Of a stretch of DNA of 64,000 nucleotides, positions 10,201 to 17,713 are shown piece after piece. Position 1 is the first letter of the stretch. Every line of letters starts with the position of its first letter. This stretch comes from DASXTC01 sp036505635 (GTDB taxonomy: Bacteria; Acidobacteriota; Polarisedimenticolia; JACPZX01; DASXTC01): the NCBI GenBank assembly GCA_036505635.1, contig DASXTC010000053.1, positions 124,001 through 188,000 on the forward strand. The letters run 5' to 3'. A model generated the notes under the pieces. It worked only from the letters and a program-made list of their open reading frames with translations, searched no databases and was not told where the DNA came from. The position numbers and the translations under genes were made by a program.

Positions 10201-10514
10201 CCGGGCTCCCCTACTCCCTGGTCGGGAACACGGCTGATATAGACGAGACGGGCAACCTCACGTCCCAGCGTATCTACTCCATCACCGGCTTGAAGAACGA
10301 CCAGCGCAACAGCCCGCAGATCACCCTCAACGCAAGGGTCGAGAAGCGCCTCATCCTCGGCCGGACGCACATCTCGGCCTTCCTCGATGCGGAAAACCTG
10401 CTCGACTCCGACGACCTCGTGTACCGCCAGATCGATCAGAATGACGTGGGGATCGCCGATGACTCGCGCCGCTTCGGCCGGCGCTGGCAGATCGGCGCGT
10501 CGGTGTTCTTCTAG
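7293..10514 (+). CDS. Oar-like TonB-dependent receptor with carboxypeptidase-regulatory domain
   Basis: 1073 residues from the first of two adjacent ATG codons (7293, 7296). Signal peptide to about residue 32 (ending PHAQ); a carboxypeptidase regulatory-like beta-sandwich at ~35-115 (GTAELRGRVMDETGGAMPAV); a plug at ~125-240 (AASTTYNTEFVEGVPL, RLDGTNATDP, AAAEYGRADGGFANVITKSG); then a very long barrel ending GASVFF. This architecture is the large receptor family expanded in Acidobacteria and called Oar-like. Two acidic Ca-type motifs, DTDGDGHIN in the plug and DLNGDGDLE in the barrel, are present. Substrates of such receptors are mostly unknown, often carbohydrates or peptides. The gene converges on the ABC ATPase 32 bp away, with no obvious terminator between them. 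Confidence 0.88.
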   Translation: MMSARNRTFWRGLLATILVLGAPAGIPHAQTSGTAELRGRVMDETGGAMPAVLVTLTNPTVALGVRSETTDSEGHYSFRILPPGRDYSLKATIPQYATVVAGPLELHAGRTTEMNLTLKPSSELEEIVKVEATGELADLSRPAASTTYNTEFVEGVPLVGRRFSDLLTLAPGVSDTDGDGHINVRGARDTGLQLRLDGTNATDPLTGHFGQGVNLESIEEVVVITGGAAAEYGRADGGFANVITKSGGNDFEGSLKVFYRTDFLDGDGANAERQETPEFSDTDAYLTAGGAMVRDHLWYFATVERLDREEPVIFTDGSAALTTKDGWRAFGKVTWQSGIDHKLALQVNYDPLRLGGNNIGELVSPETDYYLRTGGALPQLTWTAILSPTLLLQVVASHLNGRLELDPVSPNFRTIEVETFADARGQTTFALPCVSRNCQQETTLRIFAIPESSSGLGRRSASDPNESGPYSSKANLGVERWTLKSDLSYSIEDRLGQHAIKGGYEYNVESYSGEVVNNPIVTDRTCDFNNCGPAGALPPLDPSSRQGMITLEVFTPVVARYSAEAFNVGAYLQDSWKPIPGMAVNFGVRLDQESIETEGLSDFDPGAEGRKVLKIFDLWCDAVGNLCTNGRAPGRPAGPMPSRFTPPPGHPALKYDLNGDGDLETFGPEGAQVLAPYTTRAERLAENYLIKNNNMSPRFSLSWDPWDDGKTRLFASWGRYYDRLFLGTVATEQDPQSLTATWNARFGREQADPGSHSATTPGAYTVPLTDRDLATPYTNEWTIGAEREFAPEWTVSLSHVRRRGKDLLQDLDVNHITCKGFDSALDTDPMAVCGDSGGILELDRFGRIAYNPLTGQGVKMPNGAIDLYTLNPNFNQVLRVGNYNSSTYTATELTLRRRLHRNWQMMFSYTYAKALGDSESFISQQGNDPAAVSDKAEGYLDFDQRHVVKWQAVTHLPHEILLGGTLQWSSGLPYSLVGNTADIDETGNLTSQRIYSITGLKNDQRNSPQITLNARVEKRLILGRTHISAFLDAENLLDSDDLVYRQIDQNDVGIADDSRRFGRRWQIGASVFF

Positions 10515-10546
10515 GGGCGGCTGCGGCTCGAACGCGCTGGCCGCGC

Positions 10547-11350
10547 TCAGGAGGCTGACCCGCCGCCGGTGACTCGCCCGCCCGGTGGCGGCATCGTGTA
10601 GGGAAGGCCCGTCTCCGCGTCGGTCATCACCCGCAACGGAGTCTCGTAGACCTGGGACAGGATCACCGGATCGAAGACGCGCTCGGGGGGGCCGTCCGCG
10701 CGGACGCTCCCTTCCTTGATCAGGACGATGCGGCGGCAGTAGCGGGCCGCAAGGTTGATGTCGTGGGAGGTCGTCACGATCGTGAGCCCCTCCTCGCGAT
10801 TGAGGCGCGCCAGGAGCTCGTAGATCTCGAGCCGGTGCCTGATGTCGAGAAAGGCGGTGGGCTCGTCGAGCAGCAGGGCGCGAGGCCGCTGGGCCAGCGC
10901 GCGGGCGATGACGACGAGCTGCCTCTCGCCGCCGCTCAGATGCGACAGGAGCCTGCCGGCGAAGGCGAGCGTGGTGGTGCGCTCCATCGCCTCGCGCGCG
11001 GCGGCGATGTCCTCGGGCCCCTCCACGCCCAGGAAGCTGAGATAGGCGGTGCGCCCCATCAGCACCGTCTCCATCGCGGTGAAGTCGAAGGTCGCCGAGC
11101 TTTCCTGCGGGACGACCGCCACCAGCCTCGCGCGCTCCCGCGCGGATAGATCCGCCACCTTCCGTCCCCCGAGCCGGACCTCGCCCGAGGCGGGCCGCAG
11201 CGCGCCCGAGAGGAGCCTGAGCAGCGTCGTCTTTCCCGAACCGTTGGGCCCGATCAGGGCCGTCATCTCTCCGGGCTCGACCTTCATACTGATCCCGTCG
11301 AAGAGCGGGGTCCCCAGGTAGCCGAAGCGCAGGTCAAGGGCCTCGATCAT
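10547..11350 (-). CDS. ABC importer ATP-binding protein, FecE/BtuD family
   Basis: 267 residues. All ABC motifs are present: Walker A GPNGSGKTT, Q-loop VVPQESS, signature LSGGERQ, Walker B ALLLDEPTAFLD and the switch His in TTSHD. The sequence LDIRHRLEIYELL after Walker B is typical of the iron-siderophore/vitamin B12/heme group. Its ATG overlaps the permease stop (ATGA, 11347-11350). It would energise import of the ligand delivered across the outer membrane by the nearby TonB receptor. An Ala/Gly-rich tail of about 25 residues extends beyond the usual end. Confidence 0.9.
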   Translation of the reverse strand: MIEALDLRFGYLGTPLFDGISMKVEPGEMTALIGPNGSGKTTLLRLLSGALRPASGEVRLGGRKVADLSARERARLVAVVPQESSATFDFTAMETVLMGRTAYLSFLGVEGPEDIAAAREAMERTTTLAFAGRLLSHLSGGERQLVVIARALAQRPRALLLDEPTAFLDIRHRLEIYELLARLNREEGLTIVTTSHDINLAARYCRRIVLIKEGSVRADGPPERVFDPVILSQVYETPLRVMTDAETGLPYTMPPPGGRVTGGGSAS

Positions 11351-12441
11351 GATCCGCCTCCGCGGGCCGCTCCCCTGCGGGCGAAGAGCCACAGGAAGCA
11401 GGGCCCGCCGAACAGCGCCGTGATGACGCCCACCGGGATCTGCGCCGGCGCGAAGAGAGTCCTCGCCGCCGTGTCTGCCATCACGAGGATGCCGGCGCCC
11501 AGCAGCGCCGAGGCGGGAACCAGAAGCCGGTTGTCGGGGCCCAGCCACGCGCGCGCCAGGTGCGGGACCATCAGACCCACGAATCCCACGAGGCCCGCCA
11601 GCGAGACGGCCGCCGAGGTGATGAGCGAGGCCGCCGCGAGCGCCGCGCCCCTCAGACGCGGCACGTCCAGACCGAGCTGTCCCGCAAGCTCTTCCCCCCC
11701 CGAAAGCACGTTGAGCCCCTGGCCCATGACCGTCAGCGCGGCAAGCCCCGCGAGGAGGCATCCGTAGATGAGCGCCAGCTCGCCGTTTGAGGCCGAGGAG
11801 AGGTTGCCGATCAGCCAGTACATCGTGCCGGCGTAGCGGCTGAAGTCGGCCATCGTGATGATGAACATGATGGCGGCCATGATGGTGGCGTTCATCACGA
11901 CGCCCAGCAGGATCATGGTCTCGGGCAGCAGCCTCCCCCGCCCGCGCGCCAGCGCGAGCAGCAGCCCCACGGCCGCGAGCGACCCGGCGAAGGAGGCCGC
12001 CGGGCGGATGACGAGGACCGCCACGCCGGCCGCGGGCGCCAGAGCGCTCGCCGCGATCGCCCCCAGCCCCGCGCCACCGGAGATCCCCAGGATGTACGGG
12101 TCCGCCAGCGGATTGCGCAGCAGCGCCTGGAAGGCGACCCCGGCCCCAGACAGACAGGCCCCCACGGCCGCCGCCAGCAGGATCCGCGGCAGCCGGACCC
12201 CCAGCACGATCGTGGCCGACTCCGCCGCCGCGCCGGAAGGAAAGATGAGGTCGATGACGCGCACCGAGGTGGAGCCCACGGTGAGGCTGAAGAGGACGCA
12301 GGCCGTGAGGGCCCCGGCCAGCAGGGCGAGGACGCCCGCCGCCCGCGCCATTGTGAAGCGGCGTCCGACCGGCGGGGCGCGGCGATCCTCCAGTGGCGAA
12401 ATGAGGTTTCCGGCGGGCGGCATTTGCGGCGATCCTATCAT
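11347..12441 (-). CDS. ABC importer permease, FecCD/BtuC family
   Basis: 364 residues with about ten hydrophobic segments. Diagnostic stretches of the FecCD family include LRLPR-type VRLPRILLAAAVGACLSGAGVAFQALLRNPLADPYILG, GELALIYGCLLAG and GLVGFVGLMVPHLAR. The start at ATG 12441 gives ~30 charged residues before the first helix; ATG 12423 or 12351 are alternatives. It is coupled to the ATPase by a 4-nt overlap. No periplasmic binding protein gene lies next to it, which is unusual for the class. The start faces tldD with only 40 bp between, so promoters must overlap. Confidence 0.88.
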   Translation of the reverse strand: MIGSPQMPPAGNLISPLEDRRAPPVGRRFTMARAAGVLALLAGALTACVLFSLTVGSTSVRVIDLIFPSGAAAESATIVLGVRLPRILLAAAVGACLSGAGVAFQALLRNPLADPYILGISGGAGLGAIAASALAPAAGVAVLVIRPAASFAGSLAAVGLLLALARGRGRLLPETMILLGVVMNATIMAAIMFIITMADFSRYAGTMYWLIGNLSSASNGELALIYGCLLAGLAALTVMGQGLNVLSGGEELAGQLGLDVPRLRGAALAAASLITSAAVSLAGLVGFVGLMVPHLARAWLGPDNRLLVPASALLGAGILVMADTAARTLFAPAQIPVGVITALFGGPCFLWLFARRGAARGGGS

Positions 12442-12442
12442 G

Positions 12443-12472
12443 TTGACAGCCCCCGACCGTGCCCCCTACCAT
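12443..12472 (+). promoter_or_regulatory. Candidate sigma-70 promoter for tldD, nearly leaderless
   Basis: TTGACA at 12443-12448, 18-bp spacer, TACCAT at 12467-12472. Transcription would start within a few bases of the tldD ATG at 12482, and no Shine-Dalgarno is visible, so the message may be leaderless. Confidence 0.4.
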
Positions 12473-12481
12473 CCGTGCGGG

Positions 12482-13942
12482 ATGACTCTCAGCATCGACA
12501 CCGATCACCTCCGGCGCATCCTCTCCGCCTCCCTTCCGCCCGGCGTGCGCGCGGCCGAGCTGTTCATCGAATCGCGGATCAGCCTGAGGGTCAGCCTCTC
12601 CCCCGGCGACGCGGGCGCGGCGCCGCGCGCCGAGAGACGCTGGGAGACCGGCGCGCACCTGAGACGTTTCTCGGCGGGACGCCACGAGTCGTTCGTGCTC
12701 GACGCCCCGAGGGGGGAATCGCTCGAGGCGCTCTGCCTCCACCCGGAGGCGATCGGGATCGAGTGGCTCTCGGGCAGGACGCCGATCGGAGTCCCCCGCC
12801 CGGTGGAGGGCTTCGGCATCGAGGCGATCCTTTCGGACGCCTCGCCCGCGAACCCCGGCGGCCCGTGGAGCTCCGCGTCCCTGGACTCCAGCGTGCTGCT
12901 CCTGCGGGAATGGCTCGACGATCTGTCGCGGCGGATGGCGGGCCGCCCCGGGCCGGCCCCCTCGATCGGAGCCGCCATCGAGGCGAGCCTGCAGGAGATC
13001 CTCGTCGTGGCCACGGACAGGGATCCGGCGCGCGACACACGATCGTTCGTCGACGCGACGTTATGGGCGCGCGTGCTGCGTCCGGAGGGGGGCGCCCGGA
13101 TGTTGCGCGAGACACGGAGCGCTCCGTCGATCGCGGACCTGGCCGCGCGGTCCCGGGGTCCGGCCGCCGGCCGCACGGCGGCGGACGCGCTCGCGGCCCG
13201 CCTGATCCGCGCGCCCGAAGCGGTGGCATCACCGCGCGGAGAGATGCCGGTCGTCTTCGCATCCCCCTCGGGGGGCTTCCTCCTCCACGAGATCTGCGGG
13301 CACCTGCTGGAGGCCGACCATGTGCTGCGTGGCGCCTCTCCTTTCGTGGGGGCACGCGGGCGCGTCATCGCCTCGCCGCTGCTGACGCTCGCCGACGATG
13401 GGTCGATCCCGGGCATGCGCGGGTCGACGCTCTTCGACGACGAGGGTGTGGCGGCGCGACGGACTCCTCTCATCATGGAAGGGGTCCTGGTCGGATACCT
13501 CTCGGACCGCCTCACGTCGTTCGCCACCGACGGGATCTCCACGGGCAACGGGCGCCGCCAGTCGTACCGCGAAGCGCCGATGCCGCGGATGACCAACCTC
13601 GTGATCCAACCGGGAGGCGAGACCTTCGAGGAGATCCTCCGGCGCACCGACTCGGGTCTTCTGGTGGAGCGGCTGGGCCGCGGGCAAGTCGATCCCGCCT
13701 CGGGACGCTTCGCGCTCGCAGTGGAGGAGGGGTTCCTGATCGAGCGGGGACGGGCCGTGGCTCCCGTGGAAGGAGCCGTGCTGCGCGGCCGCGCGGCCGA
13801 CCTGCTCCCCTCGATCGACGCGGTGGGGTCCGACGCGGCGGCCGACCTCGGGTCGCCGCTCTGCATCAAGGAGGACCAGGCGCTCCCCTTCGGGATCCTC
13901 CAGCCGACGCTGCGGGTCTCCTCGATGAGCGTGTCGGGATGA
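12482..13942 (+). CDS. tldD: TldD-family metalloprotease subunit
   Basis: 486 residues from ATG 12482. The zinc motif HEICGHLLEADH begins at about His269, matching the HExxGHxxE pattern of TldD, the catalytic subunit of the TldD/TldE heterodimer that cleaves unfolded or modified peptides in the cytosol. Conserved TldD stretches include DDEGVAARRTPLIMEGVLVGYL and STGNGRRQSYREAPMPRMTN, followed by the C-terminal KEDQALPFGILQPTLRVSS. The first ~200 residues diverge from the usual TldD N-terminal domain. Its stop overlaps the tldE start (ATGA, 13939-13942), fitting equal production of both subunits. Confidence 0.88.
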   Translation: MTLSIDTDHLRRILSASLPPGVRAAELFIESRISLRVSLSPGDAGAAPRAERRWETGAHLRRFSAGRHESFVLDAPRGESLEALCLHPEAIGIEWLSGRTPIGVPRPVEGFGIEAILSDASPANPGGPWSSASLDSSVLLLREWLDDLSRRMAGRPGPAPSIGAAIEASLQEILVVATDRDPARDTRSFVDATLWARVLRPEGGARMLRETRSAPSIADLAARSRGPAAGRTAADALAARLIRAPEAVASPRGEMPVVFASPSGGFLLHEICGHLLEADHVLRGASPFVGARGRVIASPLLTLADDGSIPGMRGSTLFDDEGVAARRTPLIMEGVLVGYLSDRLTSFATDGISTGNGRRQSYREAPMPRMTNLVIQPGGETFEEILRRTDSGLLVERLGRGQVDPASGRFALAVEEGFLIERGRAVAPVEGAVLRGRAADLLPSIDAVGSDAAADLGSPLCIKEDQALPFGILQPTLRVSSMSVSG

Positions 13943-15312
13943 ACGGGGTCGGGCCCGAGGACGCCGCCTCGACGATCCTGGAAGAGAGCCTCCGCCGGGG
14001 CGCGCTGCGGGGCCTGCGGGTCGCGTGGGCGGAGGTCTTCACGAAGAGCGGCGCCACGCGCACCGTCACGCTGCAGGCCGACGGCAGCGTCGTCTGGGGA
14101 CGCACCGCCGAGGGAGGGATCTCGCTGCGGGTCCTCCTGCGGGATGGCGCGACGGGCTTTGCCTCCGCCTGTGGCCCGCACCCCGGTGAGGTCGCCGCCG
14201 CGCAGCTCGTCGACGCGGCGCTCGACGCCGCTCGATCCCCGGCGAGCCCGCACGACCCGCCGGATCCTCCCGCCGGCAAAGGAGGGGACGGGCGGGGGCT
14301 CGGCATCTTCGATCCGAGGCTTCACACCTCCACGCCGGCCGACCTCGAGGGGCTTCTGGACGACGGGGCCACCGAGGCCCTGCGGACCGATCCCCGGGTG
14401 CGGAGGCTCGACTCGGCCTCGATCGCCGCCTCGTCGTCCGAGGTGCGCCTGGCCAACTCGGCCGGGTTCCATGGGTCGTACCGCCAGACTCTGGTCCACA
14501 TGTCGCTCGGGCTGGTGGCGGGGGACGCGGGCGGTTCGATTGTCGTGAAGCGCTCGCGTCCGGCCCGCACGCTCGCGGCCTTCTCCCCCGCCCTCTTCGG
14601 CGACGAGACGGCGCGGCTGGCGGCCACCGAGTTCGAGGGTCGCCCTCCGGGCGAAGGGATCTTCCCGGCGCTGCTGGGCCCGGCCGCCTCGGCCGAGCTG
14701 CTGCGCTGCTTCGCAAGGACCTTGACGGTGCCGGCCCCTCGGGCAGGAGCCGAAGTCGGATCGCGCTGTCTCACGATCATCGACGATGGCCGGCTTCCGG
14801 GTGGATGCGCCACGGCCCCTTTCGACGGCGAGGGGGTCGCCACGCGGCGCACGCCGATCGTCTCGCGTGGAGCGTTCGCCGAGACCATCCACGATCTGGC
14901 CAGCGCCTCGCGCCATCCCGGCGGCGCCTCCACCGGCAACGGCATCCGCGCCTCCTTCCGCGATGCGCCGCGCCGCATGCCCTCCAACCTGTTCATCGCG
15001 CCCGGCTCCGAGGAGCCCGAGGAGCTCATGGCCGAGCTGGGTCGCCTGGGCGGCGGCATCTGGATCCAGTCGGTGCGGCCCCCTTCCGCCGTCCGGGGGG
15101 ACGAAAGCATCTTCACGGTGCTGGCGACGGGCCGGTGGGTCGCCGGCGGAAAGCCGGGAGCGCCGATCGCCGGGGCGCTGGTGAGCTGGCCGCTCGCCGA
15201 TCTCCTGCAAGGCGTGCTCGGCGCCGGCAACGACCTCACCTTCGGGTTCATGCCGGGCTCCTACGGCGCCCCATCGCTTCTCGTGAAGGAGATCGGGCTG
15301 CGGGCGTCATGA
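13939..15312 (+). CDS. tldE: TldE/PmbA-family protease subunit
   Basis: 457 residues, starting in the 4-nt overlap with tldD. It shares the TldD/PmbA fold but lacks the HExxxH motif, as expected for the non-catalytic partner. Family stretches include DDGRLPGGCATAPFDGEGVATRRTPIVSRG, STGNGIRASFRDAPRRMPSNLFI and a GNDLTFGF C-terminal region. With tldD it should form the chamber-like protease known for maturation of peptide natural products (microcin B17) and CcdA degradation; no RiPP precursor is visible nearby. Its stop overlaps the next gene by 4 nt (15309-15312), implying a functional link to the exported aspartyl-protease-like protein. Confidence 0.88.
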   Translation: MNGVGPEDAASTILEESLRRGALRGLRVAWAEVFTKSGATRTVTLQADGSVVWGRTAEGGISLRVLLRDGATGFASACGPHPGEVAAAQLVDAALDAARSPASPHDPPDPPAGKGGDGRGLGIFDPRLHTSTPADLEGLLDDGATEALRTDPRVRRLDSASIAASSSEVRLANSAGFHGSYRQTLVHMSLGLVAGDAGGSIVVKRSRPARTLAAFSPALFGDETARLAATEFEGRPPGEGIFPALLGPAASAELLRCFARTLTVPAPRAGAEVGSRCLTIIDDGRLPGGCATAPFDGEGVATRRTPIVSRGAFAETIHDLASASRHPGGASTGNGIRASFRDAPRRMPSNLFIAPGSEEPEELMAELGRLGGGIWIQSVRPPSAVRGDESIFTVLATGRWVAGGKPGAPIAGALVSWPLADLLQGVLGAGNDLTFGFMPGSYGAPSLLVKEIGLRAS

Positions 15313-16703
15313 TCCTCGCGTTCATCCTGCCGGCGCTGCTCCTCGCGCACGCGGCGAAGGACCCGAACGATCCGGCCGCCCGGTCCGAGTCGCTGCTGAG
15401 GGAGGACCGTTACGAGGATGCCCTCGCGGAGGCGGCCGAGGCGCTGGACCGGACTCCCGCCGACGCGCGCCTTCACGTGGCGGCGGCCGACGCCCTCTAT
15501 CGCCGGGGCGACTTCGAGGATGCCGAGCGCTACTACCGGCGCGCCGTGGAGCTCGACCCGAACGACGCCGGCGGGCATTACGGCGTCGGACGGATCCTGC
15601 GCACTCTCGGCAGGTACGCGGAGGCGGGCGAGTCGTTCTCCAGGGCCGCCGCGATCGCTCCCGAGGTCCCAAAGCACCTGCGCACGCTGGCCAACCATCT
15701 CGCCCGGCGCGAGGACGTGATCGGGATGCTGCGGCGATACCTCGAGATCGTGAAGCGGGAGCCCGGCCTCGAGGAGGAGTCGACGGTGCGCAACGTGGAG
15801 GCATGGTTGGCGTTGCTCGCGGAGCTGGGGGACCGGCCGATCTCCGAGATGATCCGGGCGGAGCCGTGCGAGATCCCGATGCAGGTGGCGGGGGGGCAGG
15901 CCTACATCAGGATGAGGGTGGCCAACCTCGGGAATCAGAGGTTCGTCTTCGACACCGGCGCCACGGGAGTGACGGTCTCACCGCGCATCGCGGCGCGCGC
16001 GAAGCTCGCGTCGATCCGTCCCTTCACGATCTCGGGGACCGGCGCGCGGCGCACCGAGACGGGGGACCTGGTGCTCCTGCCCGAGATCGCCCTGGGTCCG
16101 CAGGGCGATTCGGGCGAGCGCATCGTGCTCCGCAACGTGCCGGCCACCATCCGGGACCCGGCCGGCCCCGAGGAAGGGCTGATCGGACCCTCGCTCCTGA
16201 GCGCCTTCGACGTCACGATCGACATGAGGAAGGCGCGGCTCCGCATCGAGTCGCCCGCCGGCCCCCGCCCCGGCCGCGCCGAGCCGTTCCGCAACGTGGG
16301 CGGGCAGATCCTGATCGCCGCGCGGATCAACGGCCTCCCTTTCAACGCGATGGTGGACACCGGGGCGGCCTCGACCATCGTGGGCAGGACCACGGTGGGG
16401 CGCGTGCCGGGCCTGGCGGCGGTCCCCGCGCAGTGGCAGGAAGGGACCACGGTGGGCGTGGGCGGCGCGCTCGCCGACCGGAGGCGGATCCTGAAGGGGA
16501 CCCTCTCGTTCGCCGATCGGGACTACACCGCCGCGGGGCTCCTGTCGGGAGACCTCTCGGGATTCAGCCGCGCGCTTGAATCGGAGGTCTACGTCATCCT
16601 GGGGGCCCAGCACCTGGACGACGCCCCCTTCACGATCAGCTACCGGAGCATGACGGTGACGTTCCAGGAGGATCCCAGGAAGCGCCGCGGAGCTCAGCGG
16701 TAA
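15309..16703 (+). CDS. Exported TPR protein with two retropepsin-like aspartyl protease domains
   Basis: 464 residues. An N-terminal hydrophobic signal (MILAFILPALLLAHA) is followed by TPR-like helical pairs (about 20-130: YEDALAEAAEALDRTP, FEDAERYYRRAVELDPND, YAEAGESFSRAAAIAP) and two tandem aspartyl protease-like domains. Each carries the catalytic triplet: FDTGATG at Asp215 and VDTGAAS at Asp350. The second half also keeps the hydrophobic-hydrophobic-Gly motif region (VILGAQHL). Retropepsins normally work as homodimers, so two DTG domains in one chain could form an intramolecular pair. Start and operon position are fixed by the ATGA overlap with tldE. The 3' end overlaps the converging kinase gene by 10 bp. 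Substrate unknown. Confidence 0.75.
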   Translation: MILAFILPALLLAHAAKDPNDPAARSESLLREDRYEDALAEAAEALDRTPADARLHVAAADALYRRGDFEDAERYYRRAVELDPNDAGGHYGVGRILRTLGRYAEAGESFSRAAAIAPEVPKHLRTLANHLARREDVIGMLRRYLEIVKREPGLEEESTVRNVEAWLALLAELGDRPISEMIRAEPCEIPMQVAGGQAYIRMRVANLGNQRFVFDTGATGVTVSPRIAARAKLASIRPFTISGTGARRTETGDLVLLPEIALGPQGDSGERIVLRNVPATIRDPAGPEEGLIGPSLLSAFDVTIDMRKARLRIESPAGPRPGRAEPFRNVGGQILIAARINGLPFNAMVDTGAASTIVGRTTVGRVPGLAAVPAQWQEGTTVGVGGALADRRRILKGTLSFADRDYTAAGLLSGDLSGFSRALESEVYVILGAQHLDDAPFTISYRSMTVTFQEDPRKRRGAQR

Positions 16704-17713
16704 TCGAGCGGGCCGGTGAAGAGCTCGAGGATCCCGGTGGCTGCCCCCTCGCCGGAGGCCGCCTCCCTCTCGAGGTTGGCGCGAACGTGCGACAGGGTGC
16801 GCGGCACGTACTTCAGGTATCCGCCGTTGCCCCGCAGCGTCGCCTGTGAGGCGAAGGTGCCGAGCGCCTTGATGTTGCGCTGGAGGCAGGTCCGGGCGAA
16901 CGAGGTCCCGAGCTCATCCGGCGCCTCGGGGCACCGCGTCGCCTCGCGATAGAACTCGATCATCTCCGCCACGAGCTCCTCGGGCAGATCGACGTACGAG
17001 TCGCGCAGGAGGGAGGCCAGGTCGTAGGTGTATGGGCCCATCCGCGCGTCCTGGAAATCGATCATGAAGAGCCGATCCCCCTTGAGCATCAGGTTGCGCG
17101 AATGGAAGTCCCTGTGGCACAGGACGCTCCGGTATCCGGCCACCTGCGACGCCAGCCAATCGAACCACTCGTCGAGTCTCTCCCCCTGCTCCTCGCCGAG
17201 CGGCGAGCCCATCAGGCCCCGCACGTAGTGCTCCGCGAAGAACCTCAGCTCCCACAGGAGCCTCTCGCGGTCCAGGGCCGTCGTCGCCGCCGGCAGGTCG
17301 CGGGGGAGCGAGCGGGTCGCCTCCCCCTGGAGGAAGGCGATGATCTGGACCGACTGCAGGTAGAGGAAGCGCCGCCGCGAGGCGTCGCACCGTGCCAGGT
17401 GAGCCTGCATCACGTCGTCGCCGAGATCCTGGACCACCAGGATCCCTTCAGACGGGTAGGAGGCGACGATCTGTGGGACCGCCGCTCCGATCTCGTGGAG
17501 GAACCGCGCGTGCAGGAAGAAGGGGAGGGTCTCCAGGTCGAAGGGCTCGCGGTGCACCATCAAGATGAGAGGAGAGAGCGAGGGGGCCTTCAGCCGGAAG
17601 AAAGCCCGGTCGGAGGCGTCGCCGGCCAGCGGTTCCAGGCTGGCCCCCGGGCCGAACCTCTCGTGCGCGAAGGCCGACACGCGGTCCCGGTCGTCTCGGA
17701 CGGGCCCGCTCAT
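16694..17713 (-). CDS. amgK: AmgK-like sugar kinase (aminoglycoside phosphotransferase fold)
   Basis: 339 residues with the APH-fold catalytic loop HRDFHSRNLML and the metal-binding DFQDA, plus the LAGDASDRAFFR nucleotide-binding start typical of AmgK. AmgK phosphorylates the anomeric hydroxyl of MurNAc/GlcNAc to give the 1-phosphate that MurU converts to a UDP-sugar, bypassing de novo UDP-MurNAc synthesis. Directly upstream and overlapping by 4 nt is a MurU-like nucleotidyltransferase, which strongly supports this reading over a generic phosphotransferase. The specific sugar is still an inference. Confidence 0.8.
   Translation of the reverse strand: MSGPVRDDRDRVSAFAHERFGPGASLEPLAGDASDRAFFRLKAPSLSPLILMVHREPFDLETLPFFLHARFLHEIGAAVPQIVASYPSEGILVVQDLGDDVMQAHLARCDASRRRFLYLQSVQIIAFLQGEATRSLPRDLPAATTALDRERLLWELRFFAEHYVRGLMGSPLGEEQGERLDEWFDWLASQVAGYRSVLCHRDFHSRNLMLKGDRLFMIDFQDARMGPYTYDLASLLRDSYVDLPEELVAEMIEFYREATRCPEAPDELGTSFARTCLQRNIKALGTFASQATLRGNGGYLKYVPRTLSHVRANLEREAASGEGAATGILELFTGPLDYR

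Noticed and set aside
10515..10546. Terminator between the Oar-like receptor and the ABC ATPase
   Set aside because: No stem with a T run could be found in the 32 bp gap.
12430..12480. Cobalamin riboswitch upstream of the ABC importer
   Set aside because: Only 40 bp separate it from tldD, too short for the element; nothing resembling a B12 box is visible.
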